A stretch of DNA of 64,000 bases, taken from positions 45,815,095 through 45,879,094 of the forward strand of contig JAWZYU010000028.1 of assembly GCA_038380435.1 (NCBI GenBank), given 5' to 3'. Below the pieces are notes generated by a model, which saw only the letters and a list, made by a program, of their open reading frames with translations, was not told where the DNA came from and ran no database searches. The stretch comes from Ryuthela nishihirai (lineage: Eukaryota > Arthropoda > Arachnida > Araneae > Heptathelidae). The translations under genes were made by a program, and so were the position numbers. Shown piece after piece: positions 46,048-55,402 of the stretch; within the stretch, counting starts at the first letter, position 1; the number at the start of each line of letters is the position of its first letter.

Positions 46048-46058
46048 GACACGATCCT

Positions 46059-46950
46059 AAAAACATCTTCTTTCTGGATCATGCAGCATAATGTACTCTA
46101 TCTGTTTGATTGCTTTTGCGGATTTGCCTGCATCTGTTCCTTTCTTTGTTGTCTTTCTGTGTTTGATTCCCTGTTTCTGTTTGTTTTGTTTACCTGCTAA
46201 CGTTTGTTTGTTTGTTTGTTTGTTTGCCTGCATGTGTTTGTTTGCTTGCCTGTATTTCTTTGCCTTCTAGCGCTTGTTTGTAGTTTGCTTGTAGTTTTAT
46301 TTGCACTGCTTGTGTTTGTTTGTTCATTTGCCGCTAGTTTGTTTGGTGATTTGCCTGCTTGTATTGGTTTGTTTGCTTGTTTGTTTGTGTGCGTTTGTTT
46401 CCCTGCTTGTGTTTGTTTGTTTACTTGCTTACCAATATTTCTTTGCCTTCTTGTGTTTTCTGTTTATTTGCACAGCTTTTGTTTGTTTCTTTCTTTGCCT
46501 GCTTTTGCATGTTTGTTACTTTTGCTTTCCTGTGTTTGTTTGTTTGTCTTCGCTTGTTTCTCTGATTGTGTTTGTTTGCTTGCCTCCTTGTGTTCGTTTG
46601 TTTGACTGCCTGTGTTTCTTTGCTTGCTTGTGTCTGTTTATTTACACAGCTTAGTTTCTTCTCTGAATTTTGTTCGTTTGTTTCTTTGATTTCCTGTGTT
46701 TGTTTTCCTGCTTGTGTTCGTTTGCTTGTTTGCTTTTCTGTGTTTGTTTACCTGCTTCTATTTATTCTTTTTTCTGCTTGCATTTGTTTGTAGTTTACTT
46801 TATTTCAACTGCTTATGCATATCTTTGTTAGTTTACCTGCTTGTGTTTATTCGTTTTCTCTCCTGTGTTTATTTGTTAGTCTGTTTGCCTGCTTATTTGT
46901 GTTGTCACCTAGTGTACATTAACTTGCTTGATTTTGTGTATATTTTTACA
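46059..46950 (+). repeat. TTTG/TTTGCCTG-rich degenerate simple repeat
   Basis: Runs of TTTGTTTG mixed with TTTGCCTGCTTGTG and TTGCTTG fill most of 46190-46900, giving Cys/Leu/Phe-rich spurious frames. The first about 100 bp (46059-46160) are transitional unique sequence. Confidence 0.8.
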
Positions 46951-48285
46951 AACATCTTCCGCATAAGATACGGTACTCAGGTCTCTAACTGGTAGCTGTG
47001 TATACTCCAATTTCCCGTAATGCTGCACAAACTATCCAGGGCTAACACCCAAAATCCGACTCCATCTTCTCTTGCTGTAGATCGTTAGTACTTCAAATGA
47101 AATATTCTATTAGGAAAGAGAACAGAAGGGGAGGTATCAAATCAATGGGATCCATATATATATATTGAAAATATTTGCATTATCTCTCGGGATCTATTTA
47201 CCTCTGATCAAATGCCGCAGCTGTAGCAGAGGAGAGTAGTGTTTGGAGAGCTAATTTACAAAGTCCTGTTGGATCTTCGTAGCTCATGGCTGCTTGAGTA
47301 TTCTGTATGTATATATGCTCTAAATTCTTTTTTATATCCCATTAGTTCAACATCTGTAACATTTACTCGTTTTGTTTTCGTCTTTCCCGATCTCTCTTCC
47401 ACTAGTGTTCTTTCTCCAGCCTCTTGATTCATTCATCCTTCTTTATTTAACATTCTTCTGATCCGTTTAGCCAACCCCCTTTCAACGTGTGCCTCATTAA
47501 TCATCCGTTCATCACCTGTCCCTCCCAGTTCATCATTCGTCTTCCTTTCATCATTCCTCTTCAGTCACCCGTCCAATTACTCCCACATCCGTTCGTCTGT
47601 CCGAGCATCGGTTTAATCTCCATCTGGTCCATTCCTTCCACACGACGCACAAGAGATTTCTCCATCCCATTCACGACAAATTACTTCACATACATTAATG
47701 CATAAACGGATCGCGCGCAGCATCTCCTCACGTGCTATGGCGAGAACAGAATTAGCCAAACGGACAATAATCGCCATCACGCCACCACATTCGCAACGAG
47801 GGAGGAAAGAGAGTTCATGATCCGCGAGCTCACACAGTGACTTCCCTCTTCAATTAGCAGTCGCACCGCAACTAGTTACCGAGAGGAAATCGTGTTAAAA
47901 GGAGCATCTCACTTAGACGAGGAAAAGGAAGCTCCTACATGAGAGAGATAGAGATGCTGACTCCTTAGTTCTGACGATCACTTCTTGGAACATCACCCCC
48001 CCTCCATCCCTCCCTTGCTACCCTCCCCCTCCTCTCTAGAACTCTTTCTCCGAGCAGTGGGAAGATCATTACTTCACTTATTCTCTATTAACGCGTCTCT
48101 CTCTTACTCCAATGTAATCTGTTGCTCTGCAGATTGCTGTAATTAGCTATGAGCTTGACGTGAAGTGACAGAGGGGAACATCTGGGATTAACTATTCTTC
48201 ATCTTCATCATCAAAAGCAAATTATTCCCTGAGCATTATATCTTCTGATAACTTTTATCATTCCCCTCCTTTCATTACTATTTAC
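46951..48285. other. Unique DNA, candidate regulatory block, no gene called
   Basis: CT-rich at 47380-47650. The balanced stretch 47700-47960 contains CACGTG (about 47729) and AATTAG motifs and does not match any repeat in the window. No open frame there has a family resemblance. It could be conserved noncoding DNA, but that cannot be judged without a second genome. Confidence 0.4.
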
Positions 48286-48290
48286 CTTCC

Positions 48291-49150
48291 TGTCATGTCC
48301 CTCGAATTTATTTATTTATCGAATTTAATTATATTATTTATTTATTAATTGTATATTTTTGTTGTATTATATTGTTGTATATATTTTTATGTGTTCTTGG
48401 AAATGTTTGTGCTGGGATGACTCACTGTTGTTGTTTTCGGGTCTGAAGCTTGCTGCTTGTTTTAAGAATCAATGCCAGAAGTTGTTTATCGCCGTAAATG
48501 ACTAGCCTAGGGGGCGCTAGTGCAGCGACGAGGCTAGGCGGGAGATTTGAAAGCTTTAGTCTTTGCCTTAGCTGTCGGACGAACAAGGTCGTTGCGACAA
48601 GCGTCAAAAGGACGCCGCCTTTCTCAAATTAACCCTTGAAGTCAGGGTGCGATTCCAAGAGGGAATCCAGATTCTTGGAGAATCTTGTCTTTTATTCTTG
48701 TGGTTCAGGAGGAGCCACAGTGTAGGCAAAGGAAAATCCTTTCGCCGAGTTTTTGAGGTCTGTAAAGTGAGAAATTGCAGAGTGTGCAATTCTCCACCTC
48801 ATTTTAGTAATATTTGCAGTAGCAAAGCAGCAAAGGCTCACGGAGTTGAGCGGTGAATTTGATAGTAGTTTTGTGGATTCAGAAAGAACCACAGTGTGAA
48901 GCAGCAAAGGCCCACGGAGTGGAGTTCATTCCCAGCACGTGGCTGTATATAGTGTGAATAAAAATTGTGTCGTCCCTATATAACTCTCGTGCAGTAATTG
49001 ATGGACCATTGTTATTCTTCATTCAACGCAGCAAGGTTGAGGCATACAGTGGCACGGGCGTAAAAACCCGCGAATTTCTGAATTCACCGAAGTGAATTAA
49101 GTAGTAATTTCATCATCTTATCTCTCTCCTGTTCGGGCTCGGTCATCACA
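48291..49150 (+). mobile_element. Solo LTR, LTR family 1, with 5-bp target duplication
   Basis: The 860-bp LTR begins TGTCATGTCCC and ends GGTCATCACA, with CTTCC on both sides (48286-48290 and 49151-49155). It contains a TATATA-rich region, an AATAAA signal near 48957, and a CAGTGGCACGGGCGT segment. No primer-binding site, polypurine tract or retroviral-type gene adjoins it. The target duplication shows it is a solo LTR left after recombination, and not one end of a longer element. Confidence 0.92.
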
Positions 49151-49155
49151 CTTCC

Positions 49156-49880
49156 CTTCTTTAGAATCATTTTATCTTCTTCATTAAGCTCGTGATCTTT
49201 TTCCCCTAACAAGATTTTCCCTTTTACCTAATCAACTCTTCTTTATCAAATCGTATTTAAGAATTTTTCACTTTTCATTATCCCTAATTTACTTCTTATA
49301 TTCATCATCCCTTTCTCTCCTTCCTCTGTATCATTCCTTTTTTCAAAATATTTTTTCCTCTTCATCATCCCTTCATTTCCCTCTCACCTTATCTTTCACT
49401 ACATCATCAGTTCCTATTTCGCGAATCATCTATTCATTCTCTTCTTCTTTATCATCCCCTCTTTACCATTTTCCTTTCTCTTCCTCCTTACTATCCAATT
49501 TATAGCATCCGTTTTTCTTTATCATTTCCTAATCTTCTCCCTCGCCTCATTATCCATTCATTTTCTTACCCTTAATCATTTTTCTCTTTCATCATCCTAT
49601 TTTTTTCTTTTCCTCTAATCATCCTCTGCTCCTCTTCCTTTGTAGTATTCTCCGTTTAGTCATTTTTTTATCTTCTATTCTCCATCAATCTTCAGCAATT
49701 TTATCCTCTTTATCATTCTTTTATCTCTTTCTAATTATCGTTCTCCTCCTCCTTCTCCTCAATCATCCTTCATCCATTTCCACTTTATATTATCCCTTTA
49801 TCCTTTTCTTAGTTATCCTTTCCTTTTCACCATCACCTTTTTCTTTTTTTCTCTCTGTTCCCCACCCGTTCCAATGGCGA
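49156..49880. other. CT-rich low-complexity DNA
   Basis: Dominated by TTATCATCC, CTTCTTC and TTTCTC motifs. No gene. Confidence 0.65.
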
Positions 49881-50020
49881 ATGATTAATGTGCTTCGCTT
49901 CGCAACAAAAGAATCTGGGTTCGAGTCCCAGGTAGAGCATATACGTTCTCTTATTCATGTATGTTGTCTTTCTGCTGCGGTATCATTTCCTCGAAATCAA
50001 ACAGCTGCTTAATTTTCTCT
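49881..50020 (+). mobile_element. Old SINE family 2 copy
   Basis: CTGGGTTCGAGTCCCAGGTA (B-box), AGCATATACG, GTTGTCTTTCTGCTGCGG and AAACAGCTGCTTAATTTTC correspond in order to the copy at 1140-1283. It is followed by an AATAAATAAATAAAT tail at 50036-50055. Confidence 0.62.
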
Positions 50021-50055
50021 CTCCTCAAAAATATACAATAAATAAATAAATAAAT

Positions 50056-51310
50056 ATAAAATCGTTATTAATCCGTTTTTTCCTTCCTCTTCATGATGCC
50101 GTTACTCTCTCGTTTATCCCACCCTTTTTAATCATCCTTCTCCCCTTTTGCTCTTCATCTTCCACTTTTCCTCTTATTACTCTCTGATATACTCTATACT
50201 CTCTGATATATATATACTATTCTGATATTTTAATAGCTATGCCGATGATGCTAAATGATCACTGAGATCTCACCAATTATCGTCTCCGTCTACTACTTCT
50301 TACCCGAGCAATGCCACTTAAATATATTAGTTCTCCCTTTCTCTCTACATATAATGTCAGACATAATTCCATTGTTCCATTCTCCATATTTAAAAGAAGC
50401 AAGTTTATTTTACATATAATATACTGCAAACAATCCAAATCCTTAGCTTATCTAAATATCACAGTTAAATACATGAAGCAGTGGCCTACGCAGGAGGGAA
50501 CCATGAGATCTGATCTTCCATAAAAAATAAGGTTTGTGTTTCTACAAAGATAAAAATATAATGTAAAATTATATTCATCAAATTTTAAAAGATTAATGAT
50601 TTCGATTTTTTATATTAATCAAATTTCACTGCGAAATATTTATTTTAAATTCCCAACGTACTCTCTAAATGTTGGACCCCCCCCCCTCCTCCCAATAAGA
50701 AAATGCTGCTAATGTTGCAATATAAGTGAAAATTTATCTTAAAAATTATATGTAGATGAAATAGTTCCGAGAAAAATTTATTACGACAACAGATAAATAT
50801 TCACGGATATAAAAAAGAAATAAATTAATTTTCTCGTTGAAATATAATAAGATAAAAAGACGAAAATACAAGTAAGCTTAGTTTATATTTCAATACAGAA
50901 AATATAATAGAAATAATAAAGTCAAATCGAAACGGAAGACAAGTAATCCACACGTTTATCGTGAAAAACATTTCTTAATTTCCTTTCAAAAATTAATACT
51001 CCACGAATCAAGTTTCTACGTTCCCTAGGCAGAAGGCGAAAAATCTTAGGTGATCAATATATAATATGTTTATGCAATATTTTTCTTTTTCCAAGTGGAA
51101 CTGCAAAAATGCTTTGACGCTTGTTTGCTGTCTATTTTTAATTCAAAGAAATAACGATATACATACAAATCATCAGTTTATGAAGAGACCAGGGAATGAA
51201 AAGCAGAAAATTTAATTTTTCACATTTATTATTCATGTTATATTTCCATCAAATAACTTTATTAAATTAATAACTTTATTAAATTAATACACTTCTGATT
51301 ACATTATTCT
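50056..51310. other. AT-rich unique DNA
   Basis: No gene or transposon recognised. A C-run lies at 50677-50686. Confidence 0.5.
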
Positions 51311-51319
51311 TTTTAAAAC

Positions 51320-52370
51320 ATTTTGTTTCTTCAATATTCTTTTCTATTTCCAGTTTTTTCACTCTCCGTCTTCATTTTTTTCACAACTCCTATCTTCTTC
51401 TTTTCTATTCTTATCTTCCTTTTTCATCATTCCTACCTTTTTTTCCTCAATTCCTATCCTCCTCTTTTCTATTCTTATCTTCCTTTTTCACCATTTCTAC
51501 CTTTTTTCATACAATTCCTATCTTCTTCTTTTCTATTCTTATCTTCCTTTTTCATAATTCGTACCTTTTTACAATTCCTACCTTCTTTTGTTTTCTATTC
51601 TTATCTTCCTTTTTCATCATTCCTACCTTTTTTTCCTCAATTCCTATCCTCCTCTTTTCTATTCTTATCTTCCTTTTTCACCATTTCTACCTTTTTTCAT
51701 ACAATTCCTATCTTCTTCTTTTCTATTCTTATCTTCCTTTTTTATAATTCCTACCTTTTTACAATTCCCACCTTCTTTTGTTTTCTATTCTTATCTTCCT
51801 TTTTCATCATTCCTACCTTTATTTCGCAATTCACATTTTTTTTCTTTTCTATTCTTATCTTCCTTTTTCATCATCCCTACCTTTATTACGCAATTCTTAT
51901 CTTCTTCTTTTCTATTCTTATCTTCTCTTTTCATCATTCCTACCTTTTTTCCCACAATTCCTATCTTCTTCTTTTCTATTCATATCTTCCTTTTTCATCA
52001 TTCCTACCCTTTTTCGCACAATTCCTATCTTCTTTACTATTCTTATCTTCCTTTTTCATCATTCCTACCTTTTTTCTTTCCAAATTTTATTTATTTTTAA
52101 TACTTCCGATCGTCCTTTTTTTACATTTCTATTTTCCCTTTTCACTGTTATTCCTATCTTTACAAATTACTATCTTCTTTTTTTTTTCATCATAATAATC
52201 TTAATTTACTCTCATAATTTTACATCTCGTACTTATTTTTCATGATTTTGATCTCCAAATTTCGTCCTTTTTCATTATTTCCGTCTTCTTCGTTCCAAAT
52301 TCCTATCTTCCTTTAATCATCTTTCCTTTTTTTTCTTTGCGAATTCCTATCTTCCTTTTATCATGACAAT
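51320..52370 (+). repeat. 62-63-bp CT-rich minisatellite with 188-bp trimer
   Basis: Units built from TTCTATTCTTATCTTCC, TTTTTCATCATTCC, TACCTTTTTT and CAATTCCTATC. A block containing CCTCAATTCCTATCCTCC at about 51446 recurs 188 bp later, showing a three-unit higher-order period. Phe/Ser/Leu-rich open frames up to 290 codons are repeat translations. Confidence 0.85.
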
Positions 52371-52718
52371 AGTCTTTTTTTCTTCCAATAAATTTACATA
52401 TCATATGTATTTTTCATTATTTTCCTTTGTATCCAAATTCCTATATTCCTCTTTTCAAATTCCTATCTTCCTTTTTCCATCATTTCTTTTTCCTCTTTTC
52501 CCAATTCGTACTTTACTTTCGCTCTTTTATCACTACCTTTTACTTTCCCTTCCATCCCTTATCCTCTTCTCAATTTTCTTTTTTCTATCATCTAACTCTT
52601 CACTTATCCACCCCCCCCCCACTTCCCTCTCTTAATCCTCTCTCGCTATTCAAACAAACGAATGTCCACTCATTAAATTTTCAGAAACACATTTTCTTCA
52701 TTCACCTTTACCCAAGGG
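52371..52718. other. CT-rich spacer
   Basis: Continuation of pyrimidine-rich DNA outside the regular array; a C-run at 52611-52620. Nothing else seen. Confidence 0.5.
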
Positions 52719-53072
52719 GCGAAGGTGGCTCAGTTGGTAGCGTGCTAGGCTCCTAATCTGCACTTCCCATGTTCGAGTCCCACCTAGGCCAGCGTTCAGA
52801 TTTATCTCCGCAAAACTCCTTGCACTGCTCTCAGTCAGAAAAGGGACACTGATAAGCTTGGTCCTTCGGATGAGAAGTTAAGCCGTGACCCCGTGTAAGA
52901 CAGAAAGCCATACCGTATGCACATTAAAGAACACGCTGGATGGCCTTGACGGGAGGCTATCATCTGTCGCCTAACAGCTGTCTAGTGCGTCACTTCCTTA
53001 TAACCATCTCTGTGACTTTGGGGTCCTTGTGACTTGGCCATTTAGCCCATTGTGTGCAAAAAAAACTTTACT
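52719..53072 (+). mobile_element. SINE family 1, diverged, near full length
   Basis: Head GGCTCAGTTGGTAGCGTGC, B-box TGTTCGAGTCCC, link TTTATCTCCGCAAAACTCC, core AGAAGTTAAGCCGTGACCCC, ACATTAAAGAACACGCTGG, and tail to GTGTGCAAAAAAAAC. The final AAACAACCC part of the tail is missing. Confidence 0.85.
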
Positions 53073-54141
53073 CCAAACAAACTAATGCGATTCATTAAAT
53101 ATTAACATCCATTTCATTTTCGCTCAAATTCGTAATTCTTTTTTTTTTCATACATCTACACTGCTCCCTACATCTACCCCCGCCCAAAGATTACAAAAAG
53201 GGTTGAAAATTTGTTCTTAACATCTCAATAATCGCTAAACCTACTCAATACCCCTTTCAAAAACATAAATCAATTAATTTTCCTATTCAACGTTCATAAA
53301 GATGACTATAAGTGAATATAATAACGAACCTACTATCACCAAAAACTCCAGTCTCGAAAAAAAAAATAATCACGGAGACTTTTCAGGAGATAAATTACGT
53401 CGCGCTGATGAAACACTCTCCATCCTCATCTTCTCGCATCCCTCCATCTCGTGCTCAACATCTTCGTTAAAAGATCTCTTTGAGCTTGTGCAGCATCTTC
53501 TACCGCTGGATGAAAACGCCTGCGAGATGACATCAAGGGAACTGTTAAGACCCTTGTACCAGTAAGGAAGTCTTTTGCAAGGGTGCCGCCAATGAGGGGG
53601 TTAATTTTCCTCACTTAATTAACTCTCTAATTACTGTGCCGCATCTCGGAGCGCCCACAAGAGCACTTGTCCCATTTCATTAGAGCCCTCCATTAAGTTG
53701 TTAGTGGCTGACAACTGCTTGTCATATCCCTGCTGTGTTTATAAAGGTAGCAACACAAAGGCTGGCTGAAACTTCATCATTCTTAGTGATTAGTTGGACA
53801 GGGGATATAGAGACGGTGGGGAGGGCAGATATTCTAGAGTGGGGGGGGGTAGAAACAATTTACTGAGGAGAGAAAATAGACAATGGCTTGGTTATGGGGA
53901 TTTTTAACACAATGTGCCATTGTAGAAAGAGGGTATTTTAGTGTTTTCTCACGGCTAAATAAATCAAAAGAAGCCATTTTTTTTTCCTGTGTAACTAATA
54001 GTTGGTTGGTCTCTATGATTTTGATCAAGAATATGTTTGCACCTTTTTGCTAAACTGAAAATAGTGCAGAACACATGCAGTTTAGGATTCATGGTCGTCT
54101 TGATTATCATATCTAAATGCGTTTCAAACTTGTAGAACTTA
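53073..54141. other. Unique DNA with homeodomain-type sites, no gene called
   Basis: An 87-codon frame at 53302-53565 ends just before a GTAAGG that could be a splice donor, but the protein matches nothing I know. The block 53600-53720 contains TTAATTAA (53615-53622) and TAATTA (53628-53633) in otherwise balanced sequence, as seen in some developmental enhancers. The evidence for either is weak. Confidence 0.4.
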
Positions 54142-54280
54142 CAGTCGCTCAAAAAAATATCCGAACACTATGGTTGATTACAGAATTCAGAAAAAAATAT
54201 TTGTCAACGTTTTTTTTAGGAATTAGTGATCTGGCAAACTTCGTGTCACGTGACACGAAGGTTGCCACGGAAAACGACTG
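54142..54280. mobile_element. 139-bp chimeric MITE with mismatched ends
   Basis: The left terminus CAGTCGCTCAAAAAAATATCC follows TA (54140-54141) and continues to the symmetric centre GTGTCACGTGACAC. Just beyond the centre the usual right arm is replaced by CACGGAAAACGACTG, followed by TA (54281-54282). GAAAACGACTGTAGT also occurs at about 58400, so the replacement may be the end of a related TIR family. Confidence 0.65.
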
Positions 54281-54281
54281 T

Positions 54282-54490
54282 AGTTATGGAAGTTTGAATA
54301 TTTAACAGTCTTAAAAAAGTTATACAAAACTGAAGAATAGTGAAAGAATTCTTTACACAAAGTTCTAAAATACAAACTTATTTTATTAAACACTTTGATA
54401 CAATACTTATTACTAAGTTTTAATTTAATCTGAAGTCATTTTTTGTGGCTGGCATTGTTATCGCTAAATATTCAAACTTCCATAACTCAT
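54282..54490. repeat. Inverted repeat pair of about 23 bp, possible small MITE
   Basis: AGTTATGGAAGTTTGAATAT at 54282-54301 and its reverse complement ATATTCAAACTTCCATAACT near 54469-54488 bracket about 160 bp of AT-rich DNA. It adjoins the chimeric MITE directly. No target duplication was recognised. Confidence 0.5.
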
Positions 54491-54733
54491 TAAATATTGA
54501 ACGAATATTGTTGAAAAGTGAGATATTGATTTATTTGATTGAAATCTTTATCTGCAATCACATTTTTCAAAACAAAAAAAAACTTATTTTAGAAGTTCTA
54601 GAGCTTTGACGTCAGTTTCCCATTTACATAACATACGGATTTTCCTTAATTTATCGAAACTAGTGAATATAAATATACATATAAATGATATATTAGATAT
54701 AATGAAAATATTACAATTCGCAATATTTAAATT

Positions 54734-55083
54734 CTTAAGAAGTTTGAGTCCCAGCTGGGTCAGCGTTGAGATTTATCTCCGCATAATTCCCCGCCCTGCC
54801 CATGGTCAGTAGGGGATACCGATGGGCTTGGAAAGGCCGCTGTCCGTCGGATGGGACGTTAAGCCGTGGCCCCGTGTGCGAGAGAGCCATACCCTGTGCA
54901 CGTTAAAGAACACGCTGGATGGCCTTTACGGGAGGCTACCATCTGCCTCCCAACAGCTGTTCCAGTGGGTCCCCTCTCCCAACCTTCTCTGAGCCTTCGG
55001 GGTCCATGTGACCTGGCCATTTAGCCCACGGTGTGCAAAAAAGTTCCGCTCAGAGGTAAAACAACCCAACCCTTAAGAAGTTT
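54734..55083 (+). mobile_element. SINE family 1, 5'-truncated, 12-bp target duplication
   Basis: The body 54746-55071 starts inside the B-box (GAGTCCCAGCTGGG) and ends AAACAACCCAACC. CTTAAGAAGTTT flanks it at 54734-54745 and 55072-55083. Confidence 0.92.
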
Positions 55084-55400
55084 TAATTTATTCATTATAG
55101 GTCACTCAAGAAGGAAAGAGCAAAACTTTTAACGAATGCTGCAAGCGATCTGTTTATGGTAAAAAGTTGAAATTTCAGTGTTAGAATGTCAAGAGATATT
55201 CCACTGACAGCAGCAGTCCTGCCCCCTTTTCTCAGAGTAGTGTGGGAAATGCAACTTTTTTAAATTAAAGAATTAAACACAGATACTTTTTTCTGTTGTT
55301 ACTTTTTCAATTCTTCCCATCATCCATTTGTTCGAATCGAAACTTTTAAGGAGTCAAAAAGTAGGAAAGCGAAAAAACTTCATTTTGTTTTGAAACGAGG
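55084..55400. other. AT-rich unique spacer
   Basis: Nothing recognised. Confidence 0.45.
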
Positions 55401-55402
55401 TA

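Larger units (their letters stand above)
30787..46058. mobile_element. Giant foldback-like element with satellite arms (proposed)
   Basis: Left to right: minisatellite A (30797-32065), a non-satellite arm (32066-32690), a loop of about 120-bp tandem units (32690-33235), an inverted arm (33236-33950) and minisatellite B (33950-46047). The right part is a reverse-complement counterpart of the left. Matching segments include 32122-32165 with 33856-33901, 32193-32275 with 33760-33841, about 32400-32440 with 33440-33490, and 32540-32690 with 33235-33395. Arrays A and B share the same subunit in opposite orientation. Short matching sequences (GACTCGATCTT on the complement of 30785-30795 and GACACGATCCT at 46048-46058) may mark the two ends. 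No transposase gene is inside. That it is one mobile element is inference; an inverted duplication of satellite DNA is the alternative. Confidence 0.6.

Noticed and set aside
35170..46200. Very long open reading frames (1,772 and 1,900 codons) as giant repetitive proteins
   Set aside because: All three plus-strand frames are open over the same DNA, the period is 79 bp (not a multiple of three), start and stop points fall at random within the array, and there is no conserved non-repeat domain. Purine-poor satellite DNA explains it.
4461..49150. The two LTRs as the 5' and 3' ends of one 44-kb retrotransposon
   Set aside because: The second copy has its own CTTCC target duplication on both sides, and the DNA between them consists of unrelated repeats with no gag or pol sequence.
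53302..53565. Exon ending at a GTAAGG donor
   Set aside because: The 87-residue frame has no family resemblance, no detectable upstream acceptor and no partner exon in the window.
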